In this document: positions 44,494-53,213 of the stretch, piece after piece
Position numbering within the stretch: the stretch's first letter is position 1
Layout: every line of letters begins with the position of its first letter
Assembly: GCF_005221285.1 (NCBI RefSeq)
Contig: NZ_CP039886.1
Location: forward strand, 186,001 to 250,000
Reading direction: 5' to 3'
Source: Neisseria flavescens
GTDB taxonomy: Bacteria > Pseudomonadota > Gammaproteobacteria > Burkholderiales > Neisseriaceae
Length of the DNA: 64,000 nucleotides
Position numbers and translations under genes: made by a program
Notes under the pieces: model-generated
What the model saw: only the letters and a program-made list of their open reading frames with translations
Databases searched by the model: none
What the model was told of the DNA's origin: nothing

Positions 44494-45687
44494 TTATTCG
44501 GTGACTTCTTCAGTAATGCTGTCGCGGTAGATAGTATTGTCGTAAGTCGGAACAGGAGGCGGCAGCAGGTTGTCGAGTGTCAGTGCGGACGGGTTCAGCG
44601 TAGGATAGCCGTTGAAGGTGACGGAATAACCGCCGTTGCCGGTACTGCGGACTTTGGCATGCGCGCCCAAGGGGAAAGTGATTTTGTTGGTGATGTGGCC
44701 GAATGGGAAGCCGGTCAATACAGGAATTTTGGCGGTGCGCGAAATGTGGTTGACGACGGCGGAGAAGTCGTAGCTGGAGTCGTACACGTCGCGGATGGTG
44801 CCCATGCGGAAATCGCCGAAGATGATGGCGCGTTGTTTTTGCAAAACACCTGACAGATAAAGCGTATTGAGCATGCGCTCGATGCGGTAGGGTTGCTCGC
44901 CGACATCTTCGATAAAGAGGATGCCGCCTTGAATATCGGGCATGTAAGGCGTACCGGCGAGGGAGGCGAGCACGCTGAGGTTGCCGCCCCACAATGTGCC
45001 TTCGACGTTGATATCGGCGCGTTGGATGGTTGGGACATCAACGATGTTGACATTGTTGGTCGTGCCGCGGATAAAGGAATCCATGGTAAAGACGCTGGGG
45101 TCTGCTTTGCCAAATTCGCTGTATACCATCGGGCCGGCAAAGCTCATCATATTGCCTTTGGCTAATAGGGCGAGTTGGACGGCGCACACGTCGCTGAAAC
45201 CGAAGAACAATGTGCCGCGTTCGCGCATTCTGGCACCGAGTGAGGCAAAGTCGATTTGCGGCAGGATGCGTGCCGCGCCGTAGCCGCCGCGTAGGCCCAT
45301 CAAGACTTTAGGCGTTTCGACGCGGCCGCTGGCAACGTCTTGGAAGTCTGCGGCACGTTGGGCATCGCTGCCGGCAAAGCGTTGGTAACGGCGGCTACCT
45401 GCCTGTTGGTTGGTTACGGTAAAGCCTGCATTGTAGAGGCGGGTCAGGCCGGTGGTCACGCGGTTGGGGTCTTCGGCGAAGCCTGACGGCGCAACAACGC
45501 GCAGGAGGTTGTCACCGGAACGTGGCGGATGGGGTTGCTTAGGTTGCACGGTTTTGGCTTTCGCGGTGGTGGAAGTGGTTTTGGTTTGCGGCGTGGTTGT
45601 CGTGCCTGTGCCGCAGGCTTGCAACAACCCTGCACCTGCTGCGACAGAGCAGGTACGCAGGAAATGGCGGCGCGTGGTGGAGTTCAT
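44494..45687 (-). CDS. ldcA: LD-carboxypeptidase (S66 family), lipoprotein
   Basis: Cleaves between L- and D-residues of peptidoglycan peptides. A twin-arginine signal (TTRRHFLRTCS) ends in the lipobox LLQAC, so the protein is a lipid-anchored periplasmic or surface protein. A Thr/Lys/Pro-rich spacer (about 26-58) precedes the enzyme. The catalytic triad is Ser in GFSDV, Glu in LFIEDVGE and His in PFGHI. In pathogenic Neisseria, LdcA affects release of peptides sensed by host NOD1. 397 residues. Confidence 0.9.
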   Translation of the reverse strand: MNSTTRRHFLRTCSVAAGAGLLQACGTGTTTTPQTKTTSTTAKAKTVQPKQPHPPRSGDNLLRVVAPSGFAEDPNRVTTGLTRLYNAGFTVTNQQAGSRRYQRFAGSDAQRAADFQDVASGRVETPKVLMGLRGGYGAARILPQIDFASLGARMRERGTLFFGFSDVCAVQLALLAKGNMMSFAGPMVYSEFGKADPSVFTMDSFIRGTTNNVNIVDVPTIQRADINVEGTLWGGNLSVLASLAGTPYMPDIQGGILFIEDVGEQPYRIERMLNTLYLSGVLQKQRAIIFGDFRMGTIRDVYDSSYDFSAVVNHISRTAKIPVLTGFPFGHITNKITFPLGAHAKVRSTGNGGYSVTFNGYPTLNPSALTLDNLLPPPVPTYDNTIYRDSITEEVTE

Positions 45688-45738
45688 TGAGGTTTTCCTT
45701 TCGTTATATGTTCAGACGGCCTGAACTTGGCTGAAAGT

Positions 45739-46137
45739 TTAAGCGATTAAGTTTTTGATTTGTTCCGGCCAGTTTTCGGGCAAGGTCATGCCGTGTTCGC
45801 GGACGGGCGCGGCCCAAATCGGCGCGGGGAAGTTGGCGTCGTTTTCAAAACGGGCGATGACGTGCCAATGCAGGTGGGGCACAACATTGCCGAGGCTGGC
45901 CAGATTGATTTTGGCCGGGCGGAAGACTTGGCGCATTGCGGCTTCAACCTGATACACCATTTCCATGATTTCGTTGCGTTCGGCAGGGGAAAGGTCGGTC
46001 ATCTCGGAAACATGGTCATTCCAAATAACGCGGCAGAATGCCGGTGCGCCGGCTTCGTTGTGGACGGCAATCACGCGCAGGTTTTGGGTTTGCAGCAAAA
46101 TGTCTTCGTTGTCGGCAGTGCAGATGGGGCAGGTCAT
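45739..46137 (-). CDS. HIT-family nucleotide-binding protein
   Basis: A 132-residue protein with an N-terminal Cys pair (CPIC) and the HIT motif HLHWHVI. Members hydrolyse or transfer nucleotides linked to small molecules. The start ATG overlaps the stop of the upstream small gene (ATGA), so translation is coupled. Confidence 0.9.
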   Translation of the reverse strand: MTCPICTADNEDILLQTQNLRVIAVHNEAGAPAFCRVIWNDHVSEMTDLSPAERNEIMEMVYQVEAAMRQVFRPAKINLASLGNVVPHLHWHVIARFENDANFPAPIWAAPVREHGMTLPENWPEQIKNLIA

Positions 46138-46373
46138 GGTTTTCTCTTTTTCAGTCTGAATAGGAATCGGGTGATTGCCGTCAGGATTTTTAGAATGAGG
46201 TAAATAGCAGTCAGCGTGATGAATGTGAACAGCCACGGTTTAGGTATAAACCACCAAAATAAATAGGCGGGCGTGATTAAGTCGGCACATTCTTCGGCAC
46301 TCTTATAGTGGTCACACAAATCAATGCAATGACGGCAATCCAAAACAACGGCTTGAGATGTTTGAGTACATTC
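46134..46373 (-). CDS. Small membrane protein, possibly frameshifted
   Basis: Two frames look coding. From ATG 46373 the reading is MNVLKHLKPLFWIAVIALICVTT, a clear membrane helix, which stops 33 codons in. The overlapping frame (46134-46343) reads SAEECADLITPAYLFWWFIPKPW, then a second helix (FTFITLTAIYLILKIL) and a basic tail. Joining them with a 1-base shift near 46300 gives a plausible two-helix protein of ~80 residues. Either the gene is broken, or it starts at TTG 46343. Lies between rnhA and the HIT gene in one operon. Confidence 0.55.
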   Translation of the reverse strand, partial: ECTQTSQAVVLDCRHCIDLCDHYKSAEECADLITPAYLFWWFIPKPWLFTFITLTAIYLILKILTAITRFLFRLKKRKP

Positions 46374-46385
46374 ATGGATGCAGTG

Positions 46386-46823
46386 TTATAAAAATTTTGC
46401 CGCCCCCTGATTGGCGAGCTCGTCGGCTTTTTCGTTTTCAGGGTGTCCGGCGTGGCCTTTTACCCAAGTCCAGCGGACATCGTGCTGTTGAACCAGACTA
46501 TCCAGCTCTTTCCATAAATCATCGTTTTTGACCGGTTTTTTGGCGGCGGTTTTCCAGCCGTTTTTTTTCCAGCCGTGTATCCAGCTTTCCATGCCGTTTT
46601 TGACGTATTGCGAGTCGGTGCAGATGACGACTTGGCAGCGGCGTTTTAAGGATTTCAGTCCTTCGATAACGGCGGTCAGCTCCATGCGGTTGTTGGTGGT
46701 TTCGGCTTCGCCGCCGAACAGTTCTTTTTCGTGTGTGCCGTAGCGCATAAATACCCCCCAGCCGCCTGCGCCGGGGTTGCCTTTGCATGCGCCGTCTGTG
46801 TAGAGGTAAACGGGTTTATCCAT
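46386..46823 (-). CDS. rnhA: Ribonuclease HI
   Basis: Removes RNA from RNA-DNA hybrids. At 145 residues it carries the acidic catalytic set: YTDGACKGNPG (Asp), NNRMELTA (Glu), ICTDSQYV (Asp) and a C-terminal ENEKADELA (Asp). ATG 46823 is chosen because AAAGA lies 7-8 bases upstream; ATG 46829 is possible. Confidence 0.95.
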   Translation of the reverse strand: MDKPVYLYTDGACKGNPGAGGWGVFMRYGTHEKELFGGEAETTNNRMELTAVIEGLKSLKRRCQVVICTDSQYVKNGMESWIHGWKKNGWKTAAKKPVKNDDLWKELDSLVQQHDVRWTWVKGHAGHPENEKADELANQGAAKFL

Positions 46824-46942
46824 GGGCATGTCTTTGTCGAATAAGGCGGTATCATAACATAAGGCCGTCTGAAATATCGGCAAATACGGTTTGCGCGTGT
46901 AAAATACCCTGCACTTATCACTCGTATAGAAAGCAGGCAGAT

Positions 46943-47332
46943 ATGGGATTGTTCAGCGGCCTTTTGGGCAATGCTTCGCAAAAAGACGCCGATGCGGTGG
47001 AACGCGATTTGGCGAATATCCTGATTGATGGCGAACAGGTAAAAATGGCATTCAGCCTGGTGCGCGATTTGATTGTGTTTACCGAATATCGGCTGGTGTT
47101 GGTGGACAAACAGGGTTTGACAGGCAAGAAAGTGTCTTACCGTTCGATTCCGTATCGTTCCGTATCGCGCTTTTCGGTGGAAACCTCGGGTCATTTCGAT
47201 TTGGATGCCGAGCTGAAGATTTGGGTTTCTTCCGGCGAGGCGCCGACCGAAACCTTGCAGTTTAAAAGCGACAAGAGCGTGATTGCCATTCAGAAAGCTT
47301 TGGCAGAAGCTGTGTTGAAACCGTCAAAATAG
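46943..47332 (+). CDS. Bacterial PH-domain protein
   Basis: A 129-residue cytoplasmic protein. The start MGLFSGLLGNAS is followed by a pleckstrin-homology-like domain (about 25-125) with FTEYRLVLVDKQGL and SYRSIPYRSVSRFSVE. Similar domains occur in YvbH/YozO-type proteins of unknown function. It is followed 12 bases later by tehB. Confidence 0.8.
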   Translation: MGLFSGLLGNASQKDADAVERDLANILIDGEQVKMAFSLVRDLIVFTEYRLVLVDKQGLTGKKVSYRSIPYRSVSRFSVETSGHFDLDAELKIWVSSGEAPTETLQFKSDKSVIAIQKALAEAVLKPSK

Positions 47333-47344
47333 AAAGGAAACATG

Positions 47345-48214
47345 ATGAGCGAACAGCAAGAATTGTTTTGTTACAAACAGATGCCGGTGTGGACGGCGGA
47401 TGAGATTCCCGAAGCCTTGTTGTCCAAACACAATACCGCCGCCGGTACTTGGGGCTGCCTCAATGTCCTCCAAGGCCGTCTGAACTTCAACGAAGTGGAC
47501 GAGGCGGGCAATATTATGGCCACGCACGAGCTGACGCCTGAAAGCGATGATTGGATTATCCATCCGCAAGCATGGCACTTTATCGCGCCGCAAACGCAAG
47601 ATACGGAAATCCAACTGTCGTTTTACTGCGAGGCGGTGGATTATTTCAATAAGAAATACGGCATGAGCGCGACACATTCGGCCGTCCGCGCCGCCGAGGG
47701 CATCGTGCCCGTCGGCAAGGTTTTGGATATGGGCTGCGGTCAGGGCCGCAATGCGCTGTATCTGGGTTTGAAAGGTTTTGACGTTACCGCTGTCGATAAT
47801 AATCCGAACGCGGTTCAAAACGTGGAAGAGCTGGCGCGTATCGAAGAACTGAATGTCCGCGCGTTTGAATACGACCTCAATGCCGCCAATATTCAGGAAA
47901 ACTTCGATTATATGGTGGCGACCGTGGTGTTTATGTTCCTGATGCCGCGTTACGTTCCTGATGTGATTGCCAATATGAAGGAACATACCAACCCCGGCGG
48001 CTACAACCTGATCGTTTCTGCGATGGATACGGAAGATTTCCCTTGCCCGATGCCGTTCCCATTCAAGTTCGGCGAGGGAGAGCTGCGCGAATACTATAAG
48101 GATTGGGAATTGGTGGAATACAAGGAAGAGCTGGGTTCGATGCACGCGAAAGACGAATTCGGCAATCCGATTCAGTTTAAATTCGTCACCATGCTGGCGA
48201 AGAAACCGGAATAA
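47345..48214 (+). CDS. tehB: Tellurite-resistance methyltransferase TehB
   Basis: A SAM-dependent methyltransferase with an extra N-terminal cupin-like domain (DUF1971, about 15-90: KHNTAAGTWGCLNVLQGRL and ESDDWIIHPQAWH), as in the Haemophilus long form. The methyltransferase part has LDMGCGQGRNALYL and TAVDNNPNAV. Methylates tellurite to a volatile form and may aid oxidative-stress tolerance. A second Met at 47342 is adjacent. AAAGGAAAC precedes the start. Confidence 0.92.
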   Translation: MSEQQELFCYKQMPVWTADEIPEALLSKHNTAAGTWGCLNVLQGRLNFNEVDEAGNIMATHELTPESDDWIIHPQAWHFIAPQTQDTEIQLSFYCEAVDYFNKKYGMSATHSAVRAAEGIVPVGKVLDMGCGQGRNALYLGLKGFDVTAVDNNPNAVQNVEELARIEELNVRAFEYDLNAANIQENFDYMVATVVFMFLMPRYVPDVIANMKEHTNPGGYNLIVSAMDTEDFPCPMPFPFKFGEGELREYYKDWELVEYKEELGSMHAKDEFGNPIQFKFVTMLAKKPE

Positions 48215-48229
48215 AGGTTTTGCCGTAAA

Positions 48230-48264
48230 AAAGGCCGTCTGAATTCAGTTTTCAGACGGCCTTT
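48230..48264. terminator. Terminator between tehB and the acetyltransferase
   Basis: Inverted uptake sequences with a 9-base spacer between convergent genes. Confidence 0.88.
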
Positions 48265-48271
48265 GTCGTAA

Positions 48272-48772
48272 TCAATCGACAATCCTTTTGCCCAAAATCA
48301 CCACGTCTGCCAACATGGTTTCTAAATCGCAGACTTGCGGCAGCCGCCCCCATTCTTCAAAACCAAAACGGTGAAACAGGTTCAGGCTCGGATAGTTGTG
48401 GCCGAACACAAGCGCGATGACGTTGCGGATGTCTAAGGACGGCGCGCGTTCGAGCATATTCCGCAACAGGATTTTGCCCACACCTGCGCCGCGCATATCG
48501 TGGCGGACATAAATGCTGACTTCCGCGCTGATGTGGTAGGCGTAGCGCGGATGGTAGTCGCTGAAACTGCCCCAGGCCAATACGGTGCCGTCGGTATCGT
48601 AAAGGGCGTAGATCGGGCGTTTGTCCGTGTGCGCGGCAAACCATATTTCACGCTCGGCAACCGTGGTCGGCGACAAATCTGCGGTGGATTGGCGCGTGGC
48701 CACGGTGCTGTTGTAAATATCGACGATGGCGGGCAAGTCTTGGCGCAGGGCAGGGCGGATGGTGTATTGCAT
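48272..48772 (-). CDS. GNAT acetyltransferase, phosphinothricin-acetyltransferase-like
   Basis: A 166-residue protein. The start (IRPALRQDLPAIVDIYNST) and RHDMRGAGVGKILLRNML (acetyl-CoA loop) are typical of the Pat/MnaT group acting on amino-acid-like amines such as methionine sulfone or phosphinothricin. Separated from the hydrolase upstream by a single uptake sequence. Confidence 0.87.
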   Translation of the reverse strand: MQYTIRPALRQDLPAIVDIYNSTVATRQSTADLSPTTVAEREIWFAAHTDKRPIYALYDTDGTVLAWGSFSDYHPRYAYHISAEVSIYVRHDMRGAGVGKILLRNMLERAPSLDIRNVIALVFGHNYPSLNLFHRFGFEEWGRLPQVCDLETMLADVVILGKRIVD

Positions 48773-48785
48773 TTCAGACGGCCTG

Positions 48786-49322
48786 TTATTGAATCAGTTT
48801 GGAGATAGTCTTAAAGGCCGGATGTTTGGCATCGCCGAGCAGTTGGAACAAGATACTTTCGACATTGGAAATGATAATGCCCTGACGGCTCATTTGCGCC
48901 AACCCATTGTCGCGGTTGGTCGTTGTGCGCGAGGTGGTGCATTCAAAAGGCAGGGATACGGCGTAACCTTGCGCCTTCAAATCCAAGGCCGTCTGAAGCA
49001 TACAGATATGCGCTTCCGCACCCACCAAAATAATGTGTTTGATGTCGTTTTTGCGTAAGATTTCCCGAATTTCGGGCAAAAAAGCCGAGAATCGGGTTTT
49101 CTCGACAACAGGCGTGCCTTCGGGCAACAGCAGCGATACGGCGGATACGGTGTTGCCCAAACCTTTCGGATATTGTTCGGTTACGGCAAAGGGTACGCCC
49201 AAAGCCGTCAAACCTTGAATCAGCAGGCGGCAGCGTTCCAACATTTCGTCCACGCCGGAAAGGGCGGGCAGCAGGCGTTCTTGAATATCGACAATCAGAC
49301 AAAGCGTATTTTTGGGGTTCAT
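48786..49322 (-). CDS. Isochorismatase-family cysteine hydrolase
   Basis: 178 residues. The triad of the family is visible: Asp in IVDIQERL, Lys in VVEKTRFSAF and Cys in GAEAHICMLQTAL. The cis-peptide segment follows. Members hydrolyse small amides such as nicotinamide or act in detoxification; the substrate is not clear. The start at 49322 follows AAAGGAAAAGCC. Possibly co-transcribed with the acetyltransferase downstream. Confidence 0.88.
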   Translation of the reverse strand: MNPKNTLCLIVDIQERLLPALSGVDEMLERCRLLIQGLTALGVPFAVTEQYPKGLGNTVSAVSLLLPEGTPVVEKTRFSAFLPEIREILRKNDIKHIILVGAEAHICMLQTALDLKAQGYAVSLPFECTTSRTTTNRDNGLAQMSRQGIIISNVESILFQLLGDAKHPAFKTISKLIQ

Positions 49323-49475
49323 GGCTTTTCCTTTCAGACGGCCTTTACAGCAAAATCGTTGAATCAGAATGTAATCATATAACAAGCCGCTGGAAAAGTA
49401 TTGCAGCTTGCCCTGTTTTAAAGCCCGAAATTCTTTTAAAATACCGCCTGATTTGAATTGATAGAGACCGACAAC

Positions 49476-51194
49476 ATGAATTTATACCAAACCGTCGAAC
49501 GTGAAGCCCAAGCAGCCTTTGCCGCTGCCGGTTTGTCCGACAGCCCCGTCGTATTGCAAGCGGCGAAAAATCCCGACTTCGGCGATTTCCAAATCAACGG
49601 CGTGATGGGTGCGGCGAAAAAAGCCAAACAAAATCCGCGCGAGTTGGCGCAAAAGGTGGCCGAAGCCTTAGCCGACAACGCTGTGATTGAAAGCGCGGAA
49701 GTGGCCGGCCCGGGCTTTATCAACCTGCGCCTGCGCCCTGAATTCCTCGCCCAAAACATTCAGACGGCCTTGAACGACGCGCGTTTCGGTGTGGCAAAAA
49801 CCGACAAACCGCAAACTGTCGTCATCGACTATTCCTCGCCCAATCTGGCCAAAGAAATGCACGTCGGCCATCTGCGTTCCAGCATCATCGGCGACAGCAT
49901 TTCGCGCGTATTGGAATTTATGGGCAACACCGTCATCCGCCAAAACCACGTCGGCGACTGGGGTACGCAGTTCGGCATGTTGGTCGCTTATTTGGTTGAG
50001 CAGCAAAAAGACAACGCCGCCTTCGAGCTGGCGGATTTGGAGCAGTTTTACCGCGCCGCCAAAGTGCGCTTTGACGAAGACCCTGCCTTTGCCGACACCG
50101 CGCGCGAATACGTTGTGAAGCTGCAAGGCGGCGATGAAACCGTGTTGGCGTTGTGGAAACAGTTTGTCGATATTTCGCTCTCGCATGCTCAAGCCGTTTA
50201 CGACACGTTGGGCTTGAAGCTGCGCCCCGAAGACGTGGCGGGCGAATCGAAGTACAACGACGATTTGCAGCCCGTGGTCGATGATTTGGTTCAAAAAGGT
50301 CTGGCGGTCGAAGACGACGGCGCAAAAGTCGTATTCTTGGACGAGTTCAAAAACAAAGAAGGCGAACCCGCCGCATTTATCGTGCAAAAACAAGGCGGCG
50401 GCTTCCTTTATGCTTCCACCGACTTGGCGTGTTTACGCTACCGTGTCGGCACGCTTCATGCCGACCGCCTGCTGTACGTCGTCGACCATCGCCAAGCCCT
50501 GCACTTCGAACAACTCTTTACCACTTCCCGTAAAGCAGGCTATCTGCCGGAAAACGTCGGCGCGGCATTTGTCGGCTTCGGCACGATGATGGGCAAAGAC
50601 GGCAAACCGTTCAAAACGCGCAGCGGCGACACCGTGAAACTGGTTGACCTGCTGACCGAAGCCGTCGAACGCGCTACGGCTTTGGTGAAAGAGAAAAATC
50701 CCGAATTGGGCGCGGATGAGGCGGCAAAAATCGGTAAAACCGTCGGCATCGGCGCGGTCAAATATGCCGATTTGAGCAAAAACCGCACCAGCGATTATGT
50801 GTTCGACTGGGACGCTATGCTCTCGTTTGAAGGCAACACCGCTCCTTACCTGCAATACGCCTATACCCGTGTGCAAAGCGTGTTCCGCAAAGCAGGCGAA
50901 TGGGACGCAACTGCGCCAACCGTTTTGACCGAACCTTTGGAAAAACAACTGGCTGCCGAGCTGTTGAAATTTGAAGACGTACTGCAAAGCGTGGCAGATA
51001 CTGCGTATCCGCACTACCTTGCTGCCTACCTCTATCAAATTGCTACCTTGTTCAGCCGCTTCTACGAAGCCTGCCCAATCCTGAAATCAGAAGGCGCAAC
51101 CCGCAACAGCCGCCTGCAACTGGCGAAGCTGACCGGCGACACGCTGAAACAAGGCTTGGAGTTGTTGGGCATTGATGTATTGAATGTCATGTAA
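49476..51194 (+). CDS. argS: Arginyl-tRNA synthetase
   Basis: A 572-residue class I synthetase. N-terminal Add-1 domain, SSPNLAKEMHVGHLRSS with the HIGH-type HVGH motif, YVVDHRQALHFEQLF, and a C-terminal DALR anticodon-binding domain (YLQYAYTRVQSV). The KMSK motif is not canonical (GKDGKPFKTRSGD region), as is usual for ArgRS. ATG 49476. Confidence 0.96.
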   Translation: MNLYQTVEREAQAAFAAAGLSDSPVVLQAAKNPDFGDFQINGVMGAAKKAKQNPRELAQKVAEALADNAVIESAEVAGPGFINLRLRPEFLAQNIQTALNDARFGVAKTDKPQTVVIDYSSPNLAKEMHVGHLRSSIIGDSISRVLEFMGNTVIRQNHVGDWGTQFGMLVAYLVEQQKDNAAFELADLEQFYRAAKVRFDEDPAFADTAREYVVKLQGGDETVLALWKQFVDISLSHAQAVYDTLGLKLRPEDVAGESKYNDDLQPVVDDLVQKGLAVEDDGAKVVFLDEFKNKEGEPAAFIVQKQGGGFLYASTDLACLRYRVGTLHADRLLYVVDHRQALHFEQLFTTSRKAGYLPENVGAAFVGFGTMMGKDGKPFKTRSGDTVKLVDLLTEAVERATALVKEKNPELGADEAAKIGKTVGIGAVKYADLSKNRTSDYVFDWDAMLSFEGNTAPYLQYAYTRVQSVFRKAGEWDATAPTVLTEPLEKQLAAELLKFEDVLQSVADTAYPHYLAAYLYQIATLFSRFYEACPILKSEGATRNSRLQLAKLTGDTLKQGLELLGIDVLNVM

Positions 51195-51214
51195 GTTTTT
51201 GAATAAAAACGATG

Positions 51215-51261
51215 AAAGGCCGTCTGAAACTTTGCGGGTTGCAAGGTTTCAGACGGCCTTT
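51215..51261. terminator. Terminator of argS
   Basis: Inverted uptake sequences around a second small stem (TTTGC/GCAAG), followed by T6. Confidence 0.88.
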
Positions 51262-51351
51262 TTTATGCTTTAAAAAATATTGTGATACCGTTGATTTTGA
51301 GTCTAAGCGGTTTTGAATTTGCTCAAGTAATGCGTTCAGACGGCCTTGTTT

Positions 51352-51708
51352 TTATTTTAAATTGCTTGCCAACAACCAAGCTTGTGCTTCGGCAGCGTCG
51401 CTGAAATATTTGGGATGTTGGTTGGTCAAGAGGCTGGACAGGCGCGCACCGAGTTTGATCCAGATGTCGTCGGTAATGACGGCAACGCGGCCGAAGTCGG
51501 TTTCGTGTTGGTTGAGGAATTTGATTTGCTCGACCGCCATATCGATGGTGAAGTCTTTCAGCATGGACAAGTCCAACAGGATGTCGGGCAGATGAACTTT
51601 TTGTTTTGCAGCCAACAAGGCTTCTTCCAATTGGCGGAAATCGTCCAAAGTGAACTCGTTGTACAGCGCTACGTTTAAGCCGTAAGATTGTTCGCGGATG
51701 GAAATCAT
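51352..51708 (-). CDS. SpoIIAA/STAS-like protein
   Basis: A 118-residue cytoplasmic alpha/beta protein. The pattern (beta-strand VALYNEFTLDDF, LPDILLDLSMLKDFTIDMAVEQIKFL, VAVITDDIWIKL) fits the SpoIIAA-like family of STAS/SEC14-type folds, often found encoded alone. It may sense lipids or a partner; function unknown. Start after AAGGAGAACACC. Confidence 0.75.
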   Translation of the reverse strand: MISIREQSYGLNVALYNEFTLDDFRQLEEALLAAKQKVHLPDILLDLSMLKDFTIDMAVEQIKFLNQHETDFGRVAVITDDIWIKLGARLSSLLTNQHPKYFSDAAEAQAWLLASNLK

Positions 51709-51726
51709 GGTGTTCTCCTTGTTAAA

Positions 51727-52617
51727 TTATTGCTTCATCAGAAATTTTTTGATTGAGGCCGGAGTAAAACTGCTGAACACGCCGCCTGCAACAATGATAA
51801 CCATGCCGGCAGCTTCCTGCCAAGTGATTTTATCGCCGAAAAGCAGTACGCCGGACAGGGCGGAGAAAACGACGGTCAGGTAGGAAAGCGAGGCAACGGT
51901 AAATTTCTTGCCGACCTTGTAGGCGCGGGTCATGGCAAGTTGGGCAATCATGGCGGAGATGCCGATGCCGGCCAGATAGGGCAGGGAAGACACGGTCAGC
52001 GGATGCCAGCCGGTAAAGCAGCTCCAAATAGCGGACATAATCAGGCCGGTAAGCGACAGATAAAACACCACGCGCCAGCCCGGTTCGCCCAAAAGCGAGA
52101 GTTCGCGCACTTGCAAATACGCCCAGCCTGACATGGCGCCGCCTGCCAAACTGACCAGTGCGGCAAATTCCTGTCCGCCTTGAAAAGATGGATTGAGCAA
52201 CAGGATAACGCCGATAAAGCCCATAACCAAAATGGCTTGGGTATAAAGCGTAATTCGTTCTTTTAAAATGAAAAATGAAAAGATGGCAAGCCAGATGGAG
52301 GAGGTGTAGTTGAGCGTGACGCCTGTTGCCAGCGGCAGATGTATGACGGAATAAAGCGTGCACATCATGGCAAGCGTGCCGATGACGCTGCGGTTGAGAT
52401 GTGTTTTCCAATGCGGCGTGGAAAATGTGTTGCCTTGCACTTTGGCCATGATGCCTAAGAACAGGGTGGAGACCAGCATGCGCCAAAAGACCAGCTCGCC
52501 GCTGGAAAAGCCGAAATGTGTAGAGGCGGCTTTGACGGAGAGGTTCATGACGGTAAAGCTGAGTGCGGCAATAACCGCCCATGCCGAGCCGAGCGGATCT
52601 TTTCTGACGGTTTCCAT
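51727..52617 (-). CDS. DMT-family exporter with two EamA domains
   Basis: A 296-residue protein with ten membrane helices in two EamA repeats (about 15-140 and 155-290). It begins VIAALSFTVMNLSVKAAS. Relatives export amino acids or other metabolites; the substrate is not deducible. It shares a short intergenic region with the STAS-like gene (18 bases), so they may form one transcript. Confidence 0.87.
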   Translation of the reverse strand: METVRKDPLGSAWAVIAALSFTVMNLSVKAASTHFGFSSGELVFWRMLVSTLFLGIMAKVQGNTFSTPHWKTHLNRSVIGTLAMMCTLYSVIHLPLATGVTLNYTSSIWLAIFSFFILKERITLYTQAILVMGFIGVILLLNPSFQGGQEFAALVSLAGGAMSGWAYLQVRELSLLGEPGWRVVFYLSLTGLIMSAIWSCFTGWHPLTVSSLPYLAGIGISAMIAQLAMTRAYKVGKKFTVASLSYLTVVFSALSGVLLFGDKITWQEAAGMVIIVAGGVFSSFTPASIKKFLMKQ

Positions 52618-52671
52618 TTGATGGGTATGTAAAGCGATTTTCTTAATAAGAAAATATTATACAGGTCAATC

Positions 52672-52709
52672 AGGCCGTCTGAACAATATCGTTGGGTTTC
52701 AGACGGCCT
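52672..52709. terminator. Uptake-sequence inverted pair between divergent genes
   Basis: A typical pair with a 15-base loop, but located between the starts of divergent genes (exporter and cupin), where no terminator is expected. It may function only in DNA uptake. Confidence 0.6.
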
Positions 52710-52792
52710 TTTTATTAGAAAATAAGAATTATTATTGAATAATAAAGTGGGTTTTTATAGAATGGAAGCCCTATTTTAAGAATAGGCTTGCC

Positions 52793-53140
52793 ATGAAAGT
52801 TTCCAATATTTCTGCTATTTTGTTGTCTGCTTTGTTTTCCGTTACCGTTTCTGCCGCGCCTTTGGGAGAGGTTTCTTCCGAAAACGGTAAAATTTTCAGC
52901 GGCGAAAATTACATGGTCGTTAAGAAAGACATGAAGAAAGGGGAGCAGATTAAGCCGCACGATCATCCGGGTTTTAAAACGCTGATTTTTGCTGTTGGAA
53001 AGGGAAGCTTTGACGTGACGTTAAATCAGACTGAAAAACATACGGTCGGCGCAGGCTCGGTGTTGCGGTTTGGCGGCGATGCAGTAATTGAGGCAGTTGC
53101 AACCGAAGATGCGGATGTGGCAATTACTTTGATTAAGTAA
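52793..53140 (+). CDS. Small secreted cupin protein
   Basis: A 115-residue protein with a Sec signal peptide (cleavage after VSA, about residue 21) and a single cupin domain: KKGEQIKPHDHPGFKTLIFAVGKG with His-Asp-His, then GAGSVLRFGG where the second motif's His is missing. It is shorter than the cupin at 4889-5374 and lacks the fourth metal ligand, so it may bind metal weakly. Periplasmic; function unknown. Confidence 0.75.
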   Translation: MKVSNISAILLSALFSVTVSAAPLGEVSSENGKIFSGENYMVVKKDMKKGEQIKPHDHPGFKTLIFAVGKGSFDVTLNQTEKHTVGAGSVLRFGGDAVIEAVATEDADVAITLIK

Positions 53141-53155
53141 ACCGATAGATGATAA

Positions 53156-53190
53156 AAGGCCGTCTGAAAAATGATGTTTCAGACGGCCTT
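53156..53190. terminator. Terminator between the small cupin and CPBP genes
   Basis: Inverted uptake sequences with a 9-base loop between convergent genes. Confidence 0.88.
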
Positions 53191-53213
53191 GTTTATTCAT
53201 TCAACTATTGCCA

